Translations under genes and position numbers: made by a program
Source: an uncultured Oscillospiraceae bacterium
GTDB taxonomy: Bacteria; Bacillota_A; Clostridia; Oscillospirales; Acutalibacteraceae
Reading direction: 5' to 3'
Assembly (NCBI GenBank): GCA_910589395.1
Contig: CAJUTL010000031.1
Coordinates: 1 to 33,135 of the forward strand
DNA: 33,135 bases
The notes under the pieces: model-generated
The model's database searches: none
Told to the model about the DNA's origin: nothing
What the model saw: only the letters and a program-made list of their open reading frames with translations
Shown: piece after piece, positions 1 to 6,892 of the stretch
Layout: each line of letters starts with the position of its first letter
Position numbering within the stretch: the first letter of the stretch is position 1

Positions 1-22
1 TCCGTTAAACAATCAATTTAGC

Positions 23-121
23 GGTGTCCTTCCGGTCGGGTCAGAAAGTATCCTCAGGGCGCAACCTCCTTTCTGGGGCGGTTAGCCCGGTGTCCTTCCG
101 GTCGGGTCAGAAAGTATCCTC
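23..121. repeat. 33-bp direct repeat, two copies
   Basis: Two identical 33-bp copies lie at 23-55 and 89-121, each beginning GGTGTCCTTCCGGTCGGG and ending in TATCCTC, 66 bp apart start to start. Part of the reverse complement (TTTCTGACCCGACC) recurs at about 9911-9924 in another intergenic region, so this is a member of a dispersed intergenic repeat family and not a CRISPR. No ORF crosses it. Confidence 0.75.
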
Positions 122-288
122 CCGCACCAAACAGGGGCACGAGTGGCCGCGACGCCTCGCCGCTAAACTATAATTTATCAGCGTTGCTTGCAACGCTTTT
201 GTCCTTGCCCTTCATTGCTCATTGCCCTGCTCTTCCTTCATTGCACCGAAGGCTCCACCACCATCTAGTATCCAGCATCTCAAAAATG
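122..288. repeat. Composite intergenic repeat downstream of flavodoxin gene
   Basis: The segment around 137-180 (GAGTGGCCGCGACGCCTCGCC and the CTAAACTATAATTTATCAG-like stretch) is the reverse complement of repeats seen near 9860-9900 and 13918-14000. The segment 209-243 holds the low-complexity CATTGCTCATTGCCC motif, and 265-280 holds TAGTATCCAGCATCT, which recurs near 2749, 14300 and 27587. No gene or clear terminator is visible; this is decayed repeat DNA at the 3' side of the minus-strand gene. Confidence 0.55.
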
Positions 289-1941
289 CTATTTCCCCCT
301 GGCGACCTTTGCGGGGTACCATTTCTGAAACCAGGCGGTGAACATGCCCAGCAGTAACGGAAGGATCGAATTGATCGCCCCGATCCAGCCGCCGATGTCG
401 GTGCCCAGGATCGCATAGGTCCACAGGGGGGTGATCAGGTACAGCACGCCCCAGAGCAAGGTCAAAATGCGGTTAGTTTTGAGAAAGAGGGGGTTGGATA
501 AGGCCTTTTCGCCTTCATAAGCATTCATGGAATAGTGAGCGGTAAGGGGAAGCCTGCAGAAACAGGTGGCCGTCCACATAATGCCGAAGGCCAGGTAGGC
601 CAGCGGTACTGTCAGCCGGACCGGCGCGCCCAGCAGGGTGGCGGCGGAAAAGCATGTTATCAGGCTGCCGGAGAGCACATCGTAGGCCGTTTTTTTGTTT
701 TGATAAAAGACCAGCGGGACCAGCACGCACACCCCCAGGCTTGCGAGACTGCCCCAAAAGGCGTGAATGGAGGCTCCTGCCCAAAATACGATCCACGGGA
801 GTAAAAGGATATGCAGGCTGGTGGGCTTCGGCGGAATGTGAAGCCCCGACGCGGGCAGCGGCTTTCCCTTTGTTTCCGGTGCATGGGCAGCCCCGGCTCC
901 GATCCCGGAAAAATAGTCGTCCCATTTCAGCAGCAGATCAAAATCGCCTTCCACCCGGTACTGATGCTCCATCAGCGCCTCGCTGCCGCTGATCTCTCCC
1001 ATGGAAATAGCCCGCCACACCGTAACAGGGGTTTCCACCGTTGTGGTGGCGGGGAGAAAGGCCTCTGTCAGAACGCGGCTGCCCTCCTTGCTCAAGACGA
1101 TCTGATACCGCTCGTTTTCATCGGTATAGACCATCTCCAGCACCAGATCATGGCCGGACCAGCTTTCTTTTCTGTATAGCGCGGCCATCTGCCGGGTGAA
1201 AATCAGGGGATCCGATTCCTTTTCCCCGGTTTCCTTATCCACGCCCCAGCTGTCGTCCGCCCAGCGTTCAAATACCTCCCGGGGGAAAAGCAGCTGGGAA
1301 AGCTTTTCTTCCGTTTCCGGGGAAATGCCTTTGGTCACGTACTCCGTTCCGGCCTGACGAACATATCCCAGGTATTCCTCTGTCCGCTTCCGCACCTCAG
1401 GGACCCGAAACAGCTCGCCCTGTCCGCAGAACAGAGCGGTATACCTGTCTTTGCCGCATTCATGGTCGAACAGGCTGTACACTCCATCATAGTTTCCCTG
1501 GGCCGTATAAAAACCGCAGGTGGAGATCACCACCGTCCGCTTGCCGCTCATGTCATAGCGGGCCGGGTGGCTGCCGCTGCCGGTTTCCCCGCCGTCCTCC
1601 TCCATAAAGGGCAAAACCATGGGAAGCTGCCGGTCAATAAGATTCTTCAGCGGCCCCGGAACCGAAAAATAGTACAGGGGAAAGCTCCAGATGATCACGT
1701 CTGCCCACAGCAGCTTTTCGATCACCTGGCCCATGTCGTCTCTGATACAGCATTGTCCGGGCGTTTTATTCCAGCAGGAAAAGCAGCCCAGACAGGGGCG
1801 AAGCTCCAGGCTGCCCACAAGAAGCTCCTGTGTTTCCACCGCCTCACAGCCCGCGCGCATTCCCTCCAGAAACGCTTTTGTCAGCCGGTAGGTGTTGCTT
1901 TTTTCTCCTTTCGGGCTTCCGTTGATAACAAGAACCTTCCT
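289..1941 (-). CDS. Flavodoxin-fold NAD(P)H-dependent oxidoreductase with C-terminal membrane domain; start codon apparently lost
   Basis: The N-terminal 200 residues resemble flavodoxin-like FMN reductases. The reading frame immediately after the PadR stop gives (AGG)KVLVINGSPKGEKSNTYRL, in which GSPKGEKSNT is the usual FMN-phosphate loop, and a Cys-rich stretch CLGCFSCWNKTPGQC follows. The C-terminal ~170 residues contain several hydrophobic segments (about four predicted membrane helices), which is unusual for this family. The expected ATG at 1939-1941 reads AGG, preceded by a good ribosome site (GGAGAGAGG). The first canonical ATG, at 1860, would remove the FMN loop. The gene sits directly behind padR, in the same frame as its stop, so the two are probably cotranscribed. 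Either the gene is translationally crippled, or a near-cognate start is used, or there is a base error. Family assignment is firm; activity is uncertain. Confidence 0.7.
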   Translation of the reverse strand, partial: RKVLVINGSPKGEKSNTYRLTKAFLEGMRAGCEAVETQELLVGSLELRPCLGCFSCWNKTPGQCCIRDDMGQVIEKLLWADVIIWSFPLYYFSVPGPLKNLIDRQLPMVLPFMEEDGGETGSGSHPARYDMSGKRTVVISTCGFYTAQGNYDGVYSLFDHECGKDRYTALFCGQGELFRVPEVRKRTEEYLGYVRQAGTEYVTKGISPETEEKLSQLLFPREVFERWADDSWGVDKETGEKESDPLIFTRQMAALYRKESWSGHDLVLEMVYTDENERYQIVLSKEGSRVLTEAFLPATTTVETPVTVWRAISMGEISGSEALMEHQYRVEGDFDLLLKWDDYFSGIGAGAAHAPETKGKPLPASGLHIPPKPTSLHILLLPWIVFWAGASIHAFWGSLASLGVCVLVPLVFYQNKKTAYDVLSGSLITCFSAATLLGAPVRLTVPLAYLAFGIMWTATCFCRLPLTAHYSMNAYEGEKALSNPLFLKTNRILTLLWGVLYLITPLWTYAILGTDIGGWIGAINSILPLLLGMFTAWFQKWYPAKVARGK

Positions 1942-2493
1942 TTACCTCTCTCCCTTCAGCCGGGCAATGCAGTCCCGTACCCAGTCAATTTCCATCTGCA
2001 TCGCTCTGCGCCCATGCTCCACCGTCATTTCCCAATAGAGCGCCTTCTCCGGATCGTCCAGCACGGCTCGGTACTCGCCGATATGCTTTTGCGCCTCGTC
2101 AAGCCCCTGCAGAACGATTCCGCAATATTCCGCGAAGCTTTTAAAATATCGGATATTTTCCTCCCGCCCGCGCTCTCCCAGGAAAAACACTTTCATCAAA
2201 AGCGCACTGCGGGGGCCGTACTCCGGCTCTCCGCTGGAAAGCCAGCAAAGCAGCTCTTCCCGGCCCACCGCCGTAATGGTGTAGATGTTTTTATCCGGCT
2301 TCCCCTCTTGGGGAACCGTGGTTTTACTGACCCATCCCTTTGTTTCCAAAGTTTGCAGCTCCCGGTAGATCTGGCTGGTCTGGGCGCTCCAGAAAAAACA
2401 AAGAGAATCCCGAAATACCAGCATAATTTCATAGCCCGACATTTGATGATAGTTCAAAAGCCCCAAAATACCATGCTTCAGCATGCCGCACAC
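1942..2493 (-). CDS. PadR family transcriptional regulator
   Basis: A 183-residue protein of typical PadR length. The N-terminal ~85 residues form the winged helix (starts MLKHGILGLLNYHQMSGYEI; recognition segment SQIYRELQTLETKGWV; wing YTITAVGREEL). The C-terminal part (about 95-180) is a helical dimerisation domain of the Vir_act_alpha_C type. The start is supported by a strong GGAGGTG site 8 bases upstream. The promoter carries a palindrome between -35 and -10, which suggests autorepression, and the next gene downstream is the flavodoxin-like protein, so the regulator probably controls this two-gene unit in response to a small ligand. The ligand cannot be read from the sequence. Confidence 0.88.
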   Translation of the reverse strand: MCGMLKHGILGLLNYHQMSGYEIMLVFRDSLCFFWSAQTSQIYRELQTLETKGWVSKTTVPQEGKPDKNIYTITAVGREELLCWLSSGEPEYGPRSALLMKVFFLGERGREENIRYFKSFAEYCGIVLQGLDEAQKHIGEYRAVLDDPEKALYWEMTVEHGRRAMQMEIDWVRDCIARLKGER

Positions 2494-2519
2494 CTCCGCG
2501 GATCTTACTTGAAGGCTTA

Positions 2520-2548
2520 ATTATATTCTACAAGTAGAATATTGTCAA
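2520..2548 (-). promoter_or_regulatory. padR promoter with overlapping operator palindrome
   Basis: On the minus strand TTGACA (2543-2548), a 17-bp spacer and TATAAT (2520-2525) form a perfect consensus promoter. A 20-bp palindrome, arms ATATTCTAC/GTAGAATAT at 2523-2542, fills the spacer and enters the -10 box. A bound dimer there would block RNA polymerase, fitting PadR autorepression. Confidence 0.8.
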
Positions 2549-2559
2549 GATTAGATTCG

Positions 2560-2774
2560 GATATTGGATCAGGACGGAAAATTTTGCGGTAGAGGGAGGA
2601 CGCCGCTGCTTTTCCAAAGAAAATCTTTCCTCTTCCGCCAAAAAATACTTTATCCTGCCGACGGGCTGTGATATACTAGTTGTTAGATATTAGCTGTTAG
2701 TTATTAGAGAAGGGCAAGGGCTTTTGTTTAGTGTCTGGCAGCTGGTATCCAGCATCTAGCATCTAGCATTTAAG
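2560..2774. other. Intergenic region upstream of yfhO with dispersed repeats and a weak promoter
   Basis: Contains a TATACT hexamer at 2672-2677 with only a weak -35 match 17 bp upstream (TTTATC, 2649-2654), a possible promoter for the yfhO-csbB unit. From 2677 it is made of the dispersed TTAGTTGTTAG/TTAGTTATTAG repeat followed by GAGAAGGGCAAGGG and then GTATCCAGCATCTAGCATCTAG. These same strings appear upstream of other genes in the window. No coding potential was found. Confidence 0.45.
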
Positions 2775-2794
2775 ACAAAGGAGCGCTTCTTTGT
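2775..2794 (+). promoter_or_regulatory. Hairpin enclosing the yfhO ribosome binding site
   Basis: ACAAAG (2775-2780) and CTTTGT (2789-2794) are perfect inverted arms directly abutting the ATG at 2795, and the AAGGAG ribosome site lies inside the stem-loop. The structure could limit ribosome access, though the stem is short. The Shine-Dalgarno to ATG distance (about 11 bases) is long without folding. Confidence 0.35.
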
Positions 2795-5374
2795 ATGAAC
2801 GGACTTCAGCGAAGAGAAACCAGGGGCTTTCGGAACAATTATTTTCTTAAAGCCTTTTTCTTGGGAATGGGACTTTCTTTTCTCATTTTTCTGCCCTTTT
2901 TTATTGTAGACGGCGGCCGGTTCCTTTTCTATGGGGATTTTAACGTACAGCAGATCCCCTTTTACCGCCTGGCCCATGACGCTGTGCGTTCCGGGGAATG
3001 GGGCTGGAGCTATAAAACCGACCTGGGCGCCAATTTTATCGGCTCTTATTCCTTCTATCTTTTAGGCAGCCCCTTTTTCTGGCTGACCATTCCCTTCCCC
3101 TCCGAATGGCTGCAATTTTTGATGGGGCCGCTGTTTATCCTGAAATTTGCCTGCGCCACCCTGACTGGATATATTTATATCCACCGCTATACCAAAACTC
3201 GGGAAAGCGCTTTGATCGGCGCGGTGCTGTACGCCTTTTCCGGCTTTTCCATCTACAATATTTTCTTCAACCATTTCCATGAGGCTATCATTTTGTTCCC
3301 GCTGCTGCTGGCGGCTTTGGACGAATACATGGCCACCCGCCGCAGGGGTCTTTTTGCTCTGGCCGTGGCCTTCTGCTGCCTGACAAATTACTACTTCTTT
3401 GTAGGGCAGGTCACCTTTACGGTGATCTATTTCTTCCTGCGCCTGCTGTACGGCAGCTGGCGTCTGAGCTTCCGGGATTTTCTGCTGCTGGCCCTGGAGG
3501 CCGTGCTGGGACTGGGCCTTTCCGCCATTCTGCTGGTTCCCTCCGTGCTGGCTGTGCTGCAAAACAATAGAACGGAAAATCTGATCAGCGGCTGGAGCGC
3601 CCTGCTTTACAATAAAAATCAGCGGTATCTCCATATTTTGGAATGCTTCTTTTTCCCGCCGGATCTTCCGGCCCGGCCCAATTTCACCCCGGAATCGGAA
3701 TCCAAGTGGGCTTCTCTGGGGGCTTGGCTGCCCCTGTTCAGCATGACCGGTGTGATCGGCTGGCTGCAACTGCGCAGAAAGCACTGGCTGAAAAAAATGC
3801 TCTGGGTGCTGTTCGTCATGGCTCTGGTGCCGGGCCTGAATTCCTCCTTCCAGATGCTGAACAGCGCTTACTATGCCCGGTGGTTCTATATGCTCACCCT
3901 GATGATGGCCCTGGCCACCGTAATGGCCCTGGAAAACGAACGCACCAACTGGAAGCGCTCCATTACCTGGACTTTCGTGATCACCCTGGTCATTTCCGGG
4001 GCTATCGGCCTGATGCCCTATGCGGAAACCGTGGACGGAGAAAAGGTCTGGTCCATGGGGCTGGAGCAGTATCCCACCCGGTTCTGGACCTACACTGCCA
4101 TCGCCCTGATCTCGCTGGCGGCCTTGATTTATGTTTTCATCTTCTATCGCAAAAACCGCAAGGGCTTTTACCGTGCCCTCAGCACCGCCCTGGCGGTGGT
4201 TACGGTGCTTTACTCCATTTACTTTATCGCCCTGGGGAAAACCCAGTCCGACTACACCTGGGACCACCTGATCCCCTATGCCTTAAACGGAGGAAAAGAG
4301 ATCGACCTGCCCGATCTGCAGGAATGCCGCTCTGATTTTTACGAATCCACCGATAATTCCGCCATGTTCTGGCAGATCCCTTCCATTCAGGCCTTTCACA
4401 GTATCGTGCCGGGCTCCGTGATGGAATTTTACGAGTCCATCGATGTGACCAGGGACGTGGCCTCCCGGCCCGATACCACCCATTACGCCCTGCGGGGCCT
4501 GACCTCTGTTCACTGGCTGTTTGACGATGATCACGACGGCGACTATTTTGCGGGGGAAGACGCTTCCGAACCAAAAATGCCCGGCTGGGTCTATTACGGA
4601 AATGCCAATGGTTTTGATATTTGGGAAAACGAGTATTATATTCCCATGGGCTTTTCCTACAGCTATTACCTGACCCGCAGCGATTACGACGCCTTGAGCA
4701 AAGCGGATCGGGAACGGGCCATGCTGCGGGCCATTGTGCTGGAGGACGATGTGAGAGGAGAGTTTTCCTCTCTGCTTGCGGAGCTTCCCTCTGATAACCG
4801 CCGCTTTACCGAGGAAAAATATCTGGAAGATTGTGAGGACAGGGCCAAAACCGCCTGCTCCTCCTTCCAATACACCACAACAGGCTTCACCGCCGAACTC
4901 AGCAGCAGCCGGGAAGCGGTGCAGTTCTTCAGCGTTCCCTATGAGCCGGGCTGGACGGCCCAGGTCAACGGAGAGGACGCGGAGATCTACCGGGCTAATG
5001 TGGGCTTTATGGCGGTAAAAGTGCCCCAGGGCGAAAAGGTAGTGATAGAATTCACCTATCACACCCCCGGCCTGCTCTCCGGTATTCTGCTGACGCTGCT
5101 TTCCCTGGCGCTGCTAATCGCTTACCTGGTGCTGATCCGCCGCATTAGGGCTCCGGGCCCCAGGCCCCAGCCCGCAGGGTCCCTTCACGCGGGCCGATTT
5201 TCCGAATACGCTAAAAGCAGAAACGCCTCCTTCCTCCGCCCCGGCGCGCTGACGCCCCGGTTTCCCCGGGAAGCCATAGCGCCTGCCAATGAGGAGCTTT
5301 CTTCGGAAAAGCCGCCGGAGGAAGCCGAGGAGGCTTCGGAACAGACAAATTTCCCCGAACACTTTAAGGATTGA
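2795..5374 (+). CDS. yfhO: YfhO-family multispanning membrane protein (GT-C type glycosyltransferase)
   Basis: An 859-residue protein with a first membrane helix at about 20-40, a series of hydrophobic helices to about residue 500, then a large extracytoplasmic domain and a last helix near 770-790. The early motif GGRFLFYGDFNVQQIPFYR and the PGWTAQVNGEDAEI segment are characteristic of YfhO. In Bacillus, YfhO transfers sugars onto lipoteichoic acid from an undecaprenyl-phosphate donor made by CsbB, and here a CsbB-like gene follows directly. The C-terminus carries an extra ~75-residue Pro/Glu/Ala-rich tail that is probably cytoplasmic and disordered. The family is well supported; the acceptor polymer in this organism is inferred. 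Confidence 0.88.
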   Translation: MNGLQRRETRGFRNNYFLKAFFLGMGLSFLIFLPFFIVDGGRFLFYGDFNVQQIPFYRLAHDAVRSGEWGWSYKTDLGANFIGSYSFYLLGSPFFWLTIPFPSEWLQFLMGPLFILKFACATLTGYIYIHRYTKTRESALIGAVLYAFSGFSIYNIFFNHFHEAIILFPLLLAALDEYMATRRRGLFALAVAFCCLTNYYFFVGQVTFTVIYFFLRLLYGSWRLSFRDFLLLALEAVLGLGLSAILLVPSVLAVLQNNRTENLISGWSALLYNKNQRYLHILECFFFPPDLPARPNFTPESESKWASLGAWLPLFSMTGVIGWLQLRRKHWLKKMLWVLFVMALVPGLNSSFQMLNSAYYARWFYMLTLMMALATVMALENERTNWKRSITWTFVITLVISGAIGLMPYAETVDGEKVWSMGLEQYPTRFWTYTAIALISLAALIYVFIFYRKNRKGFYRALSTALAVVTVLYSIYFIALGKTQSDYTWDHLIPYALNGGKEIDLPDLQECRSDFYESTDNSAMFWQIPSIQAFHSIVPGSVMEFYESIDVTRDVASRPDTTHYALRGLTSVHWLFDDDHDGDYFAGEDASEPKMPGWVYYGNANGFDIWENEYYIPMGFSYSYYLTRSDYDALSKADRERAMLRAIVLEDDVRGEFSSLLAELPSDNRRFTEEKYLEDCEDRAKTACSSFQYTTTGFTAELSSSREAVQFFSVPYEPGWTAQVNGEDAEIYRANVGFMAVKVPQGEKVVIEFTYHTPGLLSGILLTLLSLALLIAYLVLIRRIRAPGPRPQPAGSLHAGRFSEYAKSRNASFLRPGALTPRFPREAIAPANEELSSEKPPEEAEEASEQTNFPEHFKD

Positions 5375-5416
5375 TTGCTTATGGCCATTTGTATGGAAAG
5401 AAAGGAAGATCAGCAT

Positions 5417-6391
5417 ATGCTCCCAACTGTGTATTTTGTGATCCCCTGCTACAACGAAGAGGAGGTGCTGCCGGAAACCGTGCGGCGGCTGACGGACAAG
5501 CTCTATGCCATGCAAAGCGCCGGGCTTGCCGGAGAAAACAGCCGCATGCTGCTGGTGGACGATGGCAGCAAGGATAAAACCTGGGAGCTGATTTCCCGGT
5601 TTCACAAGGAAAACCCCGTGGTAGAGGGCGTAAAGCTTGCCCATAACCGGGGGCACCAAAACGCTCTGCTCTGCGGCCTGATGACCGCCATGGAGTCCTG
5701 TGACTGCGCCATCAGCCTGGACGCCGACCTGCAGGACGATATCGAGGTGCTGGACGAATTTGTAAAGAAGTATCTGGACGGCTGCGACGTGGTGTACGGC
5801 GTGCGAAACAAGCGGGAAACCGATACCTGGTTCAAGCGCACCACTGCCGAGGGCTTCTACAAGGTGATGAAGGGGCTGGGGGTAGACGTGGTGTTTAACC
5901 ACGCGGATTACCGTCTGATGAGTAAACGGGCCCTGGAGGGCCTTTCGGAATACAGGGAAGTGAACCTGTTTCTCCGGGGCATGGTGCCGCTGATCGGCTA
6001 CCGCAGCGATTATGTGTATTACGACCGCCACGAGCGCTTTGCCGGGGAATCCAAATATCCGCTGAAGAAAATGATCGCGCTGGCTTTAGACGGCATCACC
6101 AGCTTCAGCGTAAAGCCTCTGAAGCTCATTTCCAATCTGGGCATTCTCATTTCCATTCTCAGCGTGTTCGGGCTGCTGTACGCCCTGATCTCCTATTTTG
6201 CCGGCTGGGCGGTTTCCGGCTGGACGGCCATCGTCTGCTCCATCTGGCTGCTGGGCGGCCTGCAGATGCTCTGCCTGGGAGTGGTGGGCGGCTATATCGG
6301 AAAGATCTACAGCGAGGTCAAGGCCCGGCCCCGGTACCGGGTAGAGGAGCACTTGCAAAACCATTCTTCCGAAACACCGGAAAATAAGTAA
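5417..6391 (+). CDS. CsbB/GtrB-like family 2 glycosyltransferase (undecaprenyl-phosphate sugar synthase)
   Basis: A 324-residue GT2 protein from the ATG at 5417, which has AAAGGAAG upstream and begins MLPTVYFVIPCYNEEE, the normal start of this family. In-frame upstream starts exist at 5375 (TTG) and 5381 (ATG). The donor-binding DDGSKDKTW and the metal-binding SLDADLQDD motifs are present, with two membrane helices at the C-terminus (LISNLGILISILSVFGLL and a second after SGWTAI). This is the layout of CsbB, GtrB and YkoT, enzymes that load a sugar from a nucleotide donor onto undecaprenyl phosphate on the cytoplasmic face. It begins about 42 bases after yfhO and should be cotranscribed; together they would form donor synthase plus extracytoplasmic transferase. 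No GtcA-like flippase gene is in the window. Confidence 0.88.
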   Translation: MLPTVYFVIPCYNEEEVLPETVRRLTDKLYAMQSAGLAGENSRMLLVDDGSKDKTWELISRFHKENPVVEGVKLAHNRGHQNALLCGLMTAMESCDCAISLDADLQDDIEVLDEFVKKYLDGCDVVYGVRNKRETDTWFKRTTAEGFYKVMKGLGVDVVFNHADYRLMSKRALEGLSEYREVNLFLRGMVPLIGYRSDYVYYDRHERFAGESKYPLKKMIALALDGITSFSVKPLKLISNLGILISILSVFGLLYALISYFAGWAVSGWTAIVCSIWLLGGLQMLCLGVVGGYIGKIYSEVKARPRYRVEEHLQNHSSETPENK

Positions 6392-6449
6392 AATCCTGTA
6401 CATTTCCACAAATTTTGCAGGTTTCAACTAGTAAAATTTCATTTTCCAC

Positions 6450-6478
6450 TTGACAAATAAAAGTCTCCGTGCTATAGT
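6450..6478 (+). promoter_or_regulatory. Promoter of the T-box/trpB2 transcript
   Basis: TTGACA at 6450-6455, 17-bp spacer, TATAGT at 6473-6478. Transcription would begin near 6485, just before the T-box leader. No strong terminator separates it from the csbB-like gene 60 bases upstream. Confidence 0.75.
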
Positions 6479-6484
6479 AACTGC

Positions 6485-6819
6485 AAATCAGAATGAGAGA
6501 ACACCTGTGAGCAGGAGTAGTACCATTTCAAGTTCGTACCCAAAGAGAGTTGTGAAAAGGCGGCAGGCGCTGTCTTCGGTGAGATCACGGCGATACGGCG
6601 AAATGGGAATGGACCTGTGAGGGCCGACTGAGGCTGGGAGCTTTTCCCCGCGTTAGGAAGGACGGAGGCTGACCGTTACAGCAGCTAGCGTATTACTGTA
6701 CGTGAATGGAGGCGCGCAAAAAACAAATTGCTTTTCGCAATTCTGTTTTCGGCGAATTTAGGTGGCACCGCAGATGTTTTTCAGCATTTGTCCTAAGAGT
6801 TTAGGACAAATGCTTTTTT
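6485..6819 (+). ncRNA. T-box riboswitch, tryptophan specifier
   Basis: The leader carries the conserved T-box core AGGTGGCACCGC (about 6760-6772) that pairs with the uncharged tRNA acceptor end, followed by an intrinsic terminator. In Stem I, ACCATTTC (6532-6539) pairs with GAAATGG (about 6600-6606) and CAGG (6519-6522) with CCTG (6614-6617). That leaves an internal loop with an AGTAGT-like 5' side and GAATGGA on the 3' side. The codon there is UGG (6610-6612, Trp) followed by a purine, as the rule requires. Uncharged tRNA-Trp should stabilise the antiterminator and switch on the downstream trpB2. Class assignment is strong; the specifier call rests on hand folding. Confidence 0.88.
6784..6819 (+). 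terminator. T-box regulatory terminator
   Basis: A perfect 13-bp stem, GCATTTGTCCTAA (6784-6796) with TTAGGACAAATGC (6801-6813), a GAGT loop and TTTTTT. It follows the T-box core and competes with the antiterminator. Confidence 0.92.
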
Positions 6820-6892
6820 GTATCTTGTCCTGAAAATACCCGGGAGAAGTGCTTTCGATATTCTGAAAATTTTTTGAAAGGAAAGAATCAAC

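Noticed and set aside
23..121. Possible CRISPR repeats
   Set aside because: Only two copies with one 33-bp interval, related to dispersed intergenic repeats, and no cas gene.
3062..4267. 401-codon minus-strand frame inside yfhO
   Set aside because: Gln/Gly/His-rich antisense frame with no recognisable domain.
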